Shown here in pieces: positions 26,022 through 33,997 of a stretch of 44,742 nt of DNA; position 1 is the first letter of the stretch, and every line of letters begins with the position of its first letter. A program made the position numbers and the translations under genes. The notes beneath the pieces are model-generated. The model was not told the DNA's origin. It searched no databases and saw only the letters and a list, made by a program, of their open reading frames with translations. Source of the stretch: Niabella sp. GTDB taxonomy: Bacteria > Bacteroidota > Bacteroidia > Chitinophagales > Chitinophagaceae. The stretch spans positions 1 to 44,742 of the forward strand of contig JAGIAT010000070.1 in the NCBI GenBank assembly GCA_017744715.1, written 5' to 3'.

Positions 26022-26074
26022 ACTGAAGATTAAAGACTGAAAACTGAAGACTGAAAGCTGAGAACTGATAACTG
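26022..26074. repeat. degenerate ACTGAAR heptamer repeat
   Basis: Eight successive units of the form ACTGAAG / ACTGAAA / GCTGAGA / ACTGATA, with one insertion. It lies between convergent genes (the exopolysaccharide operon and the GH18-like lipoprotein). A shorter CCTGAAA repeat is at 28042-28069, before malQ's stop. Confidence 0.75.
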
Positions 26075-26085
26075 CAAGTTTTCTG

Positions 26086-27018
26086 TCAGTTTTTTAGCTT
26101 GTACCAGGTGCTTATATGGTGGATGGACACGCCATAGTCGGCACTGCCGCAGAGCGTACTTAGTTTTTTAAGCTCGGTGTACATATATGTCTTCCCTTCT
26201 TCTGCATAAGAAACAACATCGCCTTCGCTTGATGGCGCCGTTTCTGCGCCCAGGAAGATCTGCTTGTTTAAGGACAGGGCATAGGTAATCTCTTCTTTTG
26301 ATACATCATACATCTTTTCGGCGGTATCCCGGTACGACATGATGAATACGCGGGTAGCTTCGCTGATCACCGCTTCATACAACACGCGGCTCTGGCCGTT
26401 ATAAGATACGATGTCATCCAGCCAAAACGGAATGTCAAAATCGATATTCCCGGCACCGGCATATTGACTGGTAACCCAGGAAACAAAGTCGATATATTGT
26501 TGCATGATGATGGCCCGGCGTGTTGAAAACGTGGGGTCCTGGTGCGGTTCCACATCCAGGTGAATGCCTGCAAAACGTTTGGTACTGGCTGCGGTATTTT
26601 GGTATTGGGTGTACTTGCTCATCAGGTTAATAAATCCTGTACGGTCGGAGATCCATACATAACTGCCCGCCAGCAGGAATACGCGGATGCCTTTGCCGGC
26701 GGCTTTTTCAATAAACCCGGCGGTTGTTTCAGAAAAATCAACGGTAGAAAAATAGATCTCCGTAACCCCGTTTTGCTGCGCAAAATTTAAATAGCTATCC
26801 CAGTCTTTTTTATTTACGCTCCACCACCAGGTGCCCAGCGGTTTGTTGATACCCGGCACCAGCGGGTTGCCCGGTTTTCCCCCGGTACGGAGCGCATCGG
26901 CTTCAGATGATGAAAGTACATCCCCGGCGTTCTTTTTACAACCGGCCAGAAGAAGCGCTGCGAGGAAGCAAAATAATGCACCGGTTTTTACGGCTTGTTG
27001 CGTTTGATTTTTATACAT
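26086..27018 (-). CDS. lipoprotein with GH18-like TIM-barrel features
   Basis: 310 residues. Lipoprotein signal ending LLLAGC (lipidation at C27), linker to about 60, then what looks like a TIM barrel: GTWWWSVNKKDWDSYLNFA, VTEIYFSTVDFSE, GIRVFLLAGSY, FAGIHLDVEPH, NIDFDIPFWLDD, RVFIMSYRDTA and QIFLGAETAP. The segment AGIHLDVEP aligns with the GH18 signature DGxDxDxE with the last D and E kept (D155, E157) and the first two D replaced. A glycoside hydrolase role is therefore plausible but unproven. It may be lipid-anchored outside the inner membrane. It converges on the exopolysaccharide operon (231 bp gap), so a role in trimming that polymer is a guess from location. 27019-27288 upstream holds no recognisable signal. 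Confidence 0.72.
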   Translation of the reverse strand: MYKNQTQQAVKTGALFCFLAALLLAGCKKNAGDVLSSSEADALRTGGKPGNPLVPGINKPLGTWWWSVNKKDWDSYLNFAQQNGVTEIYFSTVDFSETTAGFIEKAAGKGIRVFLLAGSYVWISDRTGFINLMSKYTQYQNTAASTKRFAGIHLDVEPHQDPTFSTRRAIIMQQYIDFVSWVTSQYAGAGNIDFDIPFWLDDIVSYNGQSRVLYEAVISEATRVFIMSYRDTAEKMYDVSKEEITYALSLNKQIFLGAETAPSSEGDVVSYAEEGKTYMYTELKKLSTLCGSADYGVSIHHISTWYKLKN

Positions 27019-27288
27019 ATCGCATGTCGTTAATTGTGGGCGCTAACAGACAAATAGGAACTGTTATGAACAGCGGTTATTGGTTGTTTAGCTGGCCTGG
27101 TTATTTATCGTTTTTTTGTCAAAGCCAACCTGCTGCCGGCAGCACTGGTTTCCGGATACTGCCAAATAAGGGTTCAGCGGTTGGCAGGTGAAGATAGGAC
27201 AATGCCGGAAAAATTGCAATTTCTTTCCCCGGTTGCCTGCAAGCTGCATGGGATGCATTACAGCAGCAGCTACCGGTAATCGTAAGGC

Positions 27289-27774
27289 TTACAATGTTTT
27301 TAACATCCAAATGGTACAACCGGTATGCCCGGAATTCCCCAGCGCATGATCCAGTTTCCGGAAGCCCATCTTTTCATACATTCCAACGGCCGTTGCAAAC
27401 TGGGGCAGGCTTTCGAGGTATACGGCTTTATAATTCAGATCGGATGCGGATCCCAGGCTTTTAAGAAATAATGCCTTCCCTACGCCTTTTCCCCTGGCTG
27501 CGCCGGAAAGATAAAATTTTACGAGTTCGGTGCAGCCCTCCGGCAAGCCTTCGGTGGGGTAAATGCCGCAGCAGCCCAGCAGGTTGCCATCCAGTTCGGC
27601 TACCCACAGCACGGCATTGGCGGTTTGGAACAACTCAAACAGGTGGTCGGTAGTCGGATCTTCAAAAACGGTATTTTTTGTAGGCGCCCCGAAGTCTAAA
27701 AATGCCGCGCGGATGATAGTGGCGAGTTGGCTGTTATCCCTTGCTTCAACCGGTCTGATGGTAACTGTGTGCAT
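27289..27774 (-). CDS. GNAT family N-acetyltransferase
   Basis: 161 residues, single GNAT domain: VTIRPVEARDNSQLATIIRAA at the N-terminus, VLWVAELDGNLLGCCGIYP, the acetyl-CoA loop GAARGKGVGKALFL, and ATAVGMYEKMGFRKLDHAL. The R/KGxGxG motif is intact. Substrate unknown. ATG at 27774. A TACCTTTG box ends 4 bases upstream, so the transcript may be leaderless. Its stop lies 270 bp before the start of the lipoprotein gene, so the two are probably separate transcripts. Confidence 0.88.
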   Translation of the reverse strand: MHTVTIRPVEARDNSQLATIIRAAFLDFGAPTKNTVFEDPTTDHLFELFQTANAVLWVAELDGNLLGCCGIYPTEGLPEGCTELVKFYLSGAARGKGVGKALFLKSLGSASDLNYKAVYLESLPQFATAVGMYEKMGFRKLDHALGNSGHTGCTIWMLKTL

Positions 27775-27778
27775 ACTG

Positions 27779-27786
27779 CAAAGGTA
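27779..27786 (-). promoter_or_regulatory. candidate -7 box of the GNAT gene
   Basis: TACCTTTG on the minus strand matches TAnnTTTG and ends 4 nt before the ATG at 27774. If used, the transcript would start at or very near the start codon. Confidence 0.4.
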
Positions 27787-27789
27787 TTA

Positions 27790-27880
27790 GCCCTTGCGGG
27801 AATTTAAAATATCCAATTCAAAATGTTAAATGTAAAAGTGGAGATGCCGTTACGGTTTCATAATCGTTCCTTCGGAATTG
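27790..27880. repeat. dispersed intergenic repeat, copy similar to 44565-44660
   Basis: Starts CCCTTGCGGGAATTTAAAAT and includes GGAGATGCCGTTAC. The same order of blocks appears at 44565-44660 with perhaps three quarters of bases identical by eye. The remainder of the 27775-28074 gap (300 bp) shows no gene, only the CCTGAAA repeat at 28042-28069. Confidence 0.7.
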
Positions 27881-28074
27881 AAACCAGGGCGTGTTATGAT
27901 TCGGCAGCGCTTGTATATTCAACGAATATTCAACCGGTCCGAGACTCATCTTGAGGGAATTTTAAACTTCAAACAAAAGGGAGTTGTTTGCTTAGTAATT
28001 GTGAATTGCTCAAAACATTAAGCGCTTACCCGGAGGCCTAACCTGAAATATTGAACCTGAAACCTGAAACTTCT

Positions 28075-30747
28075 TTATCGTCCGCTATTTTCGATCATTG
28101 TTTTGAGGAGATGGGTAAAGGCTTTGTTTTCGATGAGTGCTGTAAGCGTCAGATGCATGCGGTACCGCCAGTAATGATGCGGATCTGCAGGAATGTTGAT
28201 CCGTTCCTCTGCGGGATCTTTTCTCCGGATATGCGCATCCATGCCCAGGAGATCCTGCAGCTGGCAAATGCACCACATGGCGGGCGCTGCAAGATGCTGC
28301 CTGATGATCTCCCGGTTGATCCAGTCTTCGCAATAACGGGGCGCTTCGCCCTGGAGATGCAGCATTTCATTGTAGAAGGTTTGTGTAAGTTCCCGGTTCT
28401 CCTCCCACCAGCCACGGATCGTGCTCATATCATGGGTTGACGGAGACACTACGGAGAGATAGGGTGCATGGGCGGGATTAAAGAAACGGATCCCCGGCTG
28501 TTTGGGCATGCGCTGAATCTCCAGGCTAAGGATACCCAGCTCCTGCATAACCTCCGGAACACAGGCCGGCACCAGCCCCAGGTCTTCCCCACAGATCAGC
28601 ATATTGGTGGATGCTTTTAATTCCGGGAGCTTTTTCATCGATTCTTTTTTCCAGAAGGCATCCTGCCGTTTGAAAAAATAATCATTATAAAGGGTTTTTA
28701 TTTTTACCTGCTGATCATGGGGCAATGATTGAAACGAAAGCGTTTGATCCAGGCTGAAGCGGGGATGATAGCTGGTGAAACCACCGGTTTCCTGTTTTAA
28801 CAGCAGTACATTGGCCAGTAGCTGGAACAAGCCCGCTTTTAGTCCCTCCGGATCGCCGTGGCAGGTGAACCAGTTTTCGAGTTTGCGCTGCGTATCAAAA
28901 TCCGGAAGGAAAAAATAGTCGAATCCGTTTTCCGTTGCCAGGAACTGCTTTTTAACAAGCGCGGCCTGGTTACCAAATACCTGGTTGAGCACAATCGTGT
29001 TTACGAACGGCATACAGAACCGGTCTTCGCTGAACTGGATACCCCGTTCATGAAATTCATCGGCTTTAAGCGCAATGCTGGGATCGAAATAGCCCATGAT
29101 CCCCTGTACACCGTCAAGAGGGATGCTCCATATCCTGAAAAAGCCAAGGATATGATCGATGCGGAAGGCGTCAAAATAACGGCTCATCTGTTCAAACCGG
29201 TTCCGCCACCAGCTAAAATGATCTTCCTGCATGCGCGGCCAGTTATAAGTAGGGAACCCCCAGTTTTGGCCGTACACGGCAAAATCATCAGGAGGGGCGC
29301 CTGCCTGCAGCTCCATATGGTAGAGTTCCGGAGCTACCCAGGTATCGCTGCCGTACCGGTATACACCAATGGGAATATCGCCTTTTATCACAATGCCTTT
29401 CTGATGCGCATGGGCAACCGCATCCTCCAGCTGCAGGTGCAGGTGGTATTGTAAAAAGCAATAAAAGCTAACCACAGGATTATTCCGGAAGAGCGCATTA
29501 ACCGCTCCGGGATCATATGTGCGGTTAGCCGCCCATTTAGAATAATCTACCGTTTTGTACTGGTCACGCAGGTAGCAGAATACGGCATAGGGCTGCAGCC
29601 AGTAGCGGTTGGTTTCAAAAAAGCGCTTATAACTTTTTGATTGCAATTGTTCCTTGCCCAGCCGGTCAAATAATTTTTTAAGCGTCTGGATTTTTACCTG
29701 CAATACGGCCTCATAGTCGATCTGGGAAAGCGCATTCAGCCGCTCTTTCTCCGTGCCAAGCCCGGTTAAGAGGTCCTGTGCCTTTTCGCCCGCCACGGTT
29801 TCCAGGTTCAGATAAATCGGGTTGAGGGCAAAAGCAGAAATGGCTGCATAAGGGTAAGAGTCGCGCCAGGTAAATGTAGCGGTGGTATCGTTCACCGGCA
29901 AAATCTGGATCAGCTTCAAACCGGTTTGCTGTGCCCAGTCGGCCAGTTGTTTGAGATCGTTGAATTCCCCGATCCCCAGCCCGTTTTCGGTTCTCAGACT
30001 GAACACCGGAATCGCCAGCCCTGCGCCGCGCCAGGTATGGTTGGCGCATCTGATAAAACCATCCTGTAAAACGGTGGTTCCATTTTCCGTTGCCGGCCAA
30101 TCCTGCACCCGGTTTCCCTTTTCTTCGTACGCTATAAGGCGTTGCAGGCGGGTATCATAAATACCGTATTTATATTCCAGAGAAAGCGGTACCGGTTTTA
30201 TTGAAAGCTGCACCATCCAGTAAGCGCCGGTCCGTTGCAGCAGCACCGGGGCTGCCGTATTCCAGTTGGAAAGGGCATCGGTATTGCCCAGCAGGCAAAC
30301 GGCCTGGTGTGCCTCCAGTAACGGGGCTTTTACCATAAAGATGTAATTGGCACCCGGTACCGGCATAAGGGGGGCTGCGGGAGCGGCTGGCAGCAACACC
30401 TCTTCAAAAGGGGCGGTATAAAACACATTTTCGATCGCATCGGTAGCAATCCAGGTATCATAAATAACCAGCAGGTTTTCCGGCCGGATGGGAAGCTGCA
30501 GCCGGCGGGTGGTCTTGTACTCGGGTATGCGTTCCCCGTCAGCAGTTTGAAAAGTGTAGTAATAGGCAAATGGTTGTTGAAAGATCTCCGGATCCAGTTC
30601 CAGTTCCACCGTCCAATAGTCATAATTCAGATACTTCATGGGTATGCCGGTTGCCTCCGGTTCGTTTCCCCAGGTATTCCCTGCGCCGCATAGCCATAAA
30701 CTTTCCCCATATTTTGTATGGAACCTGATATTGAACTGAACTTTCAT
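28075..30747 (-). CDS. malQ: 4-alpha-glucanotransferase with two starch-binding domains (DPE2-like)
   Basis: 890 residues from the ATG at 30747 (MKVQFNIRF), where the first CBM20 begins; the frame stays open to 31128 but that extension crosses a palindrome and shows no homology. Two CBM20-type domains (about 1-115 and 125-230) precede a GH77 barrel. Catalytic residues: nucleophile D531 (FRIDHILGFF), acid/base E721 (CGEDLG) and D773 (STHDMSTIRGWW). GH77 enzymes transfer glucan segments between alpha-1,4-glucans. The tandem-CBM20 form resembles plant DPE2 and other bacterial DPE2-like enzymes, which act on maltose with a glycan acceptor. It probably works in cytoplasmic glycogen or maltose metabolism. 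No other glycogen gene is in the window. Likely regulated through the operator at 30822-30842. Confidence 0.95.
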   Translation of the reverse strand: MKVQFNIRFHTKYGESLWLCGAGNTWGNEPEATGIPMKYLNYDYWTVELELDPEIFQQPFAYYYTFQTADGERIPEYKTTRRLQLPIRPENLLVIYDTWIATDAIENVFYTAPFEEVLLPAAPAAPLMPVPGANYIFMVKAPLLEAHQAVCLLGNTDALSNWNTAAPVLLQRTGAYWMVQLSIKPVPLSLEYKYGIYDTRLQRLIAYEEKGNRVQDWPATENGTTVLQDGFIRCANHTWRGAGLAIPVFSLRTENGLGIGEFNDLKQLADWAQQTGLKLIQILPVNDTTATFTWRDSYPYAAISAFALNPIYLNLETVAGEKAQDLLTGLGTEKERLNALSQIDYEAVLQVKIQTLKKLFDRLGKEQLQSKSYKRFFETNRYWLQPYAVFCYLRDQYKTVDYSKWAANRTYDPGAVNALFRNNPVVSFYCFLQYHLHLQLEDAVAHAHQKGIVIKGDIPIGVYRYGSDTWVAPELYHMELQAGAPPDDFAVYGQNWGFPTYNWPRMQEDHFSWWRNRFEQMSRYFDAFRIDHILGFFRIWSIPLDGVQGIMGYFDPSIALKADEFHERGIQFSEDRFCMPFVNTIVLNQVFGNQAALVKKQFLATENGFDYFFLPDFDTQRKLENWFTCHGDPEGLKAGLFQLLANVLLLKQETGGFTSYHPRFSLDQTLSFQSLPHDQQVKIKTLYNDYFFKRQDAFWKKESMKKLPELKASTNMLICGEDLGLVPACVPEVMQELGILSLEIQRMPKQPGIRFFNPAHAPYLSVVSPSTHDMSTIRGWWEENRELTQTFYNEMLHLQGEAPRYCEDWINREIIRQHLAAPAMWCICQLQDLLGMDAHIRRKDPAEERINIPADPHHYWRYRMHLTLTALIENKAFTHLLKTMIENSGR

Positions 30748-30814
30748 TATACGTTTTTTTCTGTGAAACCGGCAAGTAACGGGGTTTTCCTGAATAATCG
30801 CTGATCTTTTTTTA

Positions 30815-30842
30815 TAAAGATAATGTGTATTTGATACACATT
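30815..30842 (-). promoter_or_regulatory. malQ operator palindrome overlapping a -7 box
   Basis: AATGTGTAT (30822-30830) and ATACACATT (30834-30842) form a perfect 9-bp inverted repeat around TTG. On the minus strand it is followed immediately, with one base overlap, by TATCTTTA (30822-30815), a 7/8 match to TAnnTTTG, 68 bp before the malQ ATG. The position suits a regulator that binds next to or on the promoter. The regulator is not encoded nearby. Confidence 0.6.
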
Positions 30843-31107
30843 CAAAAAAAGCGCTTGTTTTTTTTGGAGGCCGGAACGCCGGATTTTCAGGGAGCTGTTT
30901 TAAACACCGGCGGTTTTTTATGATTGAACCTGCCGGTATTAAAGACGCCGGAACGAAGCGGTAGCATGGTGCCATGCGCCGGGCGACTGGCCTGCCGATA
31001 ACGAAAACCCGCTGCTGACATTTAAAAAAATACGGTAGCGGCGGGGCCGCTGCGGCAAAAAATAAAAATGTATACGTGCATCGTTTTTTAATATAGCCGG
31101 GTTCCCT

Positions 31108-31115
31108 TATTTTTG
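31108..31115 (+). promoter_or_regulatory. candidate -7 box of the 51-residue membrane protein gene
   Basis: TATTTTTG matches TAnnTTTG and lies 16 bp before the ATG at 31132. No -33 element seen. Confidence 0.45.
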
Positions 31116-31131
31116 TGCAAAATTTCAAAAA

Positions 31132-31287
31132 ATGGCATCAGCATCAAAAAATAAAGGGTTAATGTGGATCTTGTTTTTCCTTTCCACGGCATTTTTTCTG
31201 TTCTTGATTTTTAGCCACAATCCCTGGCTGACGCTGGTGCTGCCTTTTGTGACTACTTTTTTTGTAAAAGCGATGGATATCATCTAG
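31132..31287 (+). CDS. 51-residue membrane protein
   Basis: A small gene encoding 51 residues. It begins MASASKNKGLMW and has two hydrophobic segments, ILFFLSTAFFLFLIF and WLTLVLPFVTTFFV, joined by SHNP, ending KAMDII. The short Lys-rich N-terminus suggests it faces the cytoplasm. It has a good -7 box 16 bp upstream and a strong terminator 22 bp downstream, so it is a complete single-gene transcription unit. No family is recognised; tiny two-segment proteins of this kind are frequent in Bacteroidota. It is divergent from malQ, which could mean shared control. Confidence 0.72.
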   Translation: MASASKNKGLMWILFFLSTAFFLFLIFSHNPWLTLVLPFVTTFFVKAMDII

Positions 31288-31308
31288 GCTTTTTTGTACC
31301 GCATACGG

Positions 31309-31346
31309 GAGGTTGTTCTGCAAGACAGGGCAACCTCTTTTTTTTG
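31309..31346 (+). terminator. rho-independent terminator of the small membrane protein gene
   Basis: GAGGTTG (31309-31315) pairs with CAACCTC (31331-31337), followed by an unbroken run of nine T. The hairpin begins 22 bp after the stop at 31287. Confidence 0.88.
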
Positions 31347-31739
31347 CCATACCGGACCACCCTGCTTCTCCAATAAATGACCGCACGCTGCCCGGCGGCT
31401 AACATATGTTTCATTTCCTGTAGACCGTTTTTGGTTAGTGCTTTTACCCCGATAATGGAAACAGCTGTTGCGGCCTGTTGATGACCTTAGCAGGGGCATT
31501 TCCTCCCGTTGTGGCAATTGGCGACGGGCATATGCCCGGGAGGATACAAAAAAACAGCCGGCTGTTGTTGCGCTTTTGTAATGAGGCTCGTTTCATCAAC
31601 AACAGCGTTGCTGATTCAAACAAACGGCTGCGACCGGATACCGGAACAGATGACCGGTATTGACCGAACGGTTAACCTGGTTTGCAACCAGGTTCTATGA
31701 ACAACTGAAACGATCATTAAAACGGATTAAAACCAAGCC
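31347..31739. other. structured intergenic region upstream of the LVIVD operon
   Basis: 393 bp without a convincing gene and with several perfect inverted repeats: TCCTCCCG (31501-31508) with CGGGAGGA (31537-31544); the palindrome GGGCATATGCCC (31526-31537) nested at its end; the palindrome AACAGCCGGCTGTT (31553-31566); and AACCTGG / CCAGGTT (31674-31694), which ends 45 bp before the ATG at 31740. None has a U tract. A structured leader or operators for the downstream operon are possible. No TAnnTTTG box is obvious. Confidence 0.5.
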
Positions 31740-32252
31740 ATGAAAAATGTAACATTGATGCTTATGGGCACCCTGCTTTTGTTGTCCTGCTCAAACAGAA
31801 AAAATGAAGTAACCGGCTATGCACCGGTTTACGGAGATCTTTCGGAGATGACGGGGGTATCACTGGCGCCCGCCCGGGCCGTTGAGAAAGGAGGTAAAGT
31901 GTATGTGTGGGGTGATCTGCTTTACCAGGTGGAAACAGGAAAGGGGATTCATATTACAGACATCTCTGATCCGGCAGCACCGGTACAGAAAGGGTTTATT
32001 AAAGCGGGCGGTGCACAGGAAGTAGCCGTAAAAAACGGGCTCATTTATACCAATAGCCAGAACGACCTGGTGATCCTTAAGATTGAGAACAACAAACTGC
32101 AGATTGTTAAGCGGCTGCCGGCTGCTTTTGGCCAGCTGTCTTCACCGGCGCTGCCGCCGGAGCGGGGGCCTTTCGAATGTCCCGACCGGACAAAAGGGAT
32201 CGTGATCGGCTGGCAGAAGAAAACACTGATCAATCCTGCCTGCTCCTATTAA
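31740..32252 (+). CDS. LVIVD-repeat lipoprotein
   Basis: 170 residues. Lipoprotein signal ending LLLLSC (lipidation at C17). The mature part contains LVIVD-type beta-propeller repeats: GGKVYVWGDLLYQVETGKGIHITDISDPAAPVQ and VKNGLIYTNSQNDLVILKIE, each with the Y/V-xxxxxxGLxIxDxSDP form. It has only about two repeats, too few for a closed propeller, so it may dimerise or be a shortened relative of the next protein (32271), which has more. Outer-membrane or surface lipoprotein of unknown role. First gene of a five-gene run with gaps of 18, 47, 75 and 31 bp. Confidence 0.8.
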   Translation: MKNVTLMLMGTLLLLSCSNRKNEVTGYAPVYGDLSEMTGVSLAPARAVEKGGKVYVWGDLLYQVETGKGIHITDISDPAAPVQKGFIKAGGAQEVAVKNGLIYTNSQNDLVILKIENNKLQIVKRLPAAFGQLSSPALPPERGPFECPDRTKGIVIGWQKKTLINPACSY

Positions 32253-32270
32253 CCCATTAAAAACTTCCAG

Positions 32271-33023
32271 ATGAAGCTGAAACAATTTCTTACGATAATG
32301 ACCGGCTGTATATTGCTGGCTTCCGGATGTAAAAAAGGAGATACCATGGCCGCTGCCGACTCCGGCAAAGGCGGATCCACGGCCCGTATGACCATCTCCG
32401 GCAATTACCTGTACCTGGTAGATCATGCTAAACTGCAAACGTATGATATTTCCGATCCGGCGCAGACGCTCCTGCTGAATACACAGAATGTAGGCTGGAA
32501 TATTGAAACGATTTTTCCCTACCGGGATAAACTGTTTATTGGTTCGCAAACCGGCATGTTTGTATTTGATAACAGCAATCCCAAAAAGCCGCAGCTGCAG
32601 GGGCAGGCACAGCATTTGCGATCCTGCGACCCGGTGGTGGCGGACGAGAATTATGCCTATGTAACCCTGCGCAGCAATAATAATGGATGCGGCGGAACGC
32701 TGAACCAGCTGAATATTTACGATATACAGGGTACCAATGTACTGAGCCCGAAACAGGTAGCTGCCCTTATGATGCCCGAACCGCAGGGACTGGGGCTTAC
32801 AAACAATATCCTTTATGTATGCATGGGTACAAATGGCCTGAACGTGATCGATGTAACCAATAAAACCAAACCGGTCAGCAAGAAGGTATTGTCGGACGGT
32901 ACGGATTTTATCGATGTGATCCCTTATGATCAAACGCTGATCGCTTATGTGAAGGGCGGGTTTATTCTTTACAATATTGCCAACCCCGCAGATCCTCAGA
33001 AAATCGGTGCCATTCATAACTAA
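32271..33023 (+). CDS. LVIVD-repeat lipoprotein
   Basis: 250 residues. Lipoprotein signal ending LLASGC, then KKGDTM. About five LVIVD-type repeats: GNYLYLVDHAKLQTYDISDP, RDKLFIGSQTGMFVFDNSNP, ENYAYVTLRSNN with LNIYDI, NNILYVCMGTNGLNVIDVTN and YDQTLIAYVKGGFILYNIAN. This gives an open or small beta-propeller outside the cell membrane. No catalytic residues are expected in this family. It is paired with 31740 in a likely operon and probably arose by duplication of the same type of gene. Confidence 0.85.
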   Translation: MKLKQFLTIMTGCILLASGCKKGDTMAAADSGKGGSTARMTISGNYLYLVDHAKLQTYDISDPAQTLLLNTQNVGWNIETIFPYRDKLFIGSQTGMFVFDNSNPKKPQLQGQAQHLRSCDPVVADENYAYVTLRSNNNGCGGTLNQLNIYDIQGTNVLSPKQVAALMMPEPQGLGLTNNILYVCMGTNGLNVIDVTNKTKPVSKKVLSDGTDFIDVIPYDQTLIAYVKGGFILYNIANPADPQKIGAIHN

Positions 33024-33070
33024 GCGTCCGGTTATGCGATTACCGGTCATTAAAACCTAAAAAAAAATGT

Positions 33071-33922
33071 ATGAGAAAGATACTATTGGTCCTGTTGTTT
33101 GCCATAGCACTATTGCCCGCTCAGGCGCAGGACCGGATCTATACCAAACGGGCACAACGGATGATAGAGGCCCAGGTAACAGAAGTAAATATTGAGCTTA
33201 TAAAATACCGCAAGCCCACCAACCCGGATGGACCGGTATATACCTACCCAAGGAAATATGTAGATTCGATCGTTTATGCCAACGGTACTGCCGATTATTT
33301 TTCCACCGGACGGCGGCACCGGCCAATCAGCCGTGAAAAAGCCATGCGGTTGAAGGAGTATGATCAGCTGGGGCCGAATACGGTCATCGCTTCCGGCGGA
33401 GTCTTTGACCTGGCCAGCCCGGAGCTGGAGCTCAATGCCCCGGCCAATATGCGCAACCGCCCCTCTGCTATTTTTCAGCTTTCATATGAGCGCACGGTGC
33501 TGAACAACCGCCTGGGGCTGGATGTGGCACCGTTTGTAGGGCTGAATGACGGAGCATACGGTTTTGGCTTTGCCATGCGGTTTTACCCCAAGAACAAGGG
33601 CCGGGTGCGGGTAGGTATAGGACCGCAATACATACTGTCTGTAAAGGAAGCAATTACCCAATACCTGGTTACCAATAATAATAGCGATATGCCCTTTTAC
33701 TATGCGTCCAGCGTATATGTAAGGGAAAAGGCACGGTTTTCTTCGCTGGCGTTTACCGGTAAAATAACGGTCAATGTAAACAAGGTTTTGTGTCTGGCAG
33801 CGAATGCGGGTGTTGGAGGTATTATCGGCGGACTGGCATCCCATAAACATCCGGAAAGCTGGCGAAAAGATATGGACAATGTATACTACAATGCGGGGCT
33901 GGGCGTAGGGATCCGTTTTTAA
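33071..33922 (+). CDS. outer-membrane protein, paralogue of 33998
   Basis: 283 residues. Signal peptide 1-19 (ending AQAQ). A short N-terminal domain with DRIYTKRAQ and YRKPTNPDGPVYTYPRKYVDSIVYANG is followed by a strand-rich region: FQLSYERTVLNNRLGLDVAPFVGLN, GFGFAMRFYP, RVRVGIGPQYIL and FTGKITVNVNKVLCLAANAGVG, ending in GLGVGIRF with a terminal Phe. This looks like a small beta barrel. The next gene shares the layout and many positions (DRIY-K, DSIVYxNG, SYER, GFGPxY), so they are paralogues. Function unknown; its place after two LVIVD lipoproteins suggests an outer-membrane assembly. Confidence 0.8.
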   Translation: MRKILLVLLFAIALLPAQAQDRIYTKRAQRMIEAQVTEVNIELIKYRKPTNPDGPVYTYPRKYVDSIVYANGTADYFSTGRRHRPISREKAMRLKEYDQLGPNTVIASGGVFDLASPELELNAPANMRNRPSAIFQLSYERTVLNNRLGLDVAPFVGLNDGAYGFGFAMRFYPKNKGRVRVGIGPQYILSVKEAITQYLVTNNNSDMPFYYASSVYVREKARFSSLAFTGKITVNVNKVLCLAANAGVGGIIGGLASHKHPESWRKDMDNVYYNAGLGVGIRF

Positions 33923-33997
33923 AAGTTCCCTGCTCTGCCGTCCTGCCTGCGATGGCAAATAAATACCCCGGACCCTTATATCATTGAAACAATTACG

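Larger units (their letters stand above)
30748..31131. other. regulatory gap between malQ and a small membrane protein gene
   Basis: 384 bp between divergent genes. It holds the palindrome and -7 box of malQ (30815-30842), a hairpin at 30906-30937 (ACCGGC-GGTT paired with AACC-T-GCCGGT), and the -7 box at 31108-31115. Nothing in it looks coding. Confidence 0.6.

Noticed and set aside
30748..31128. N-terminal extension of MalQ by 127 residues
   Set aside because: It crosses the palindrome and -7 box, is Pro/Arg/Phe-rich without homology, and the CBM20 domain starts exactly at the ATG at 30747.
31478..31700. Two overlapping plus-strand frames of about 60 residues
   Set aside because: They cover palindromes and hairpins, overlap each other in different frames, and resemble no protein.
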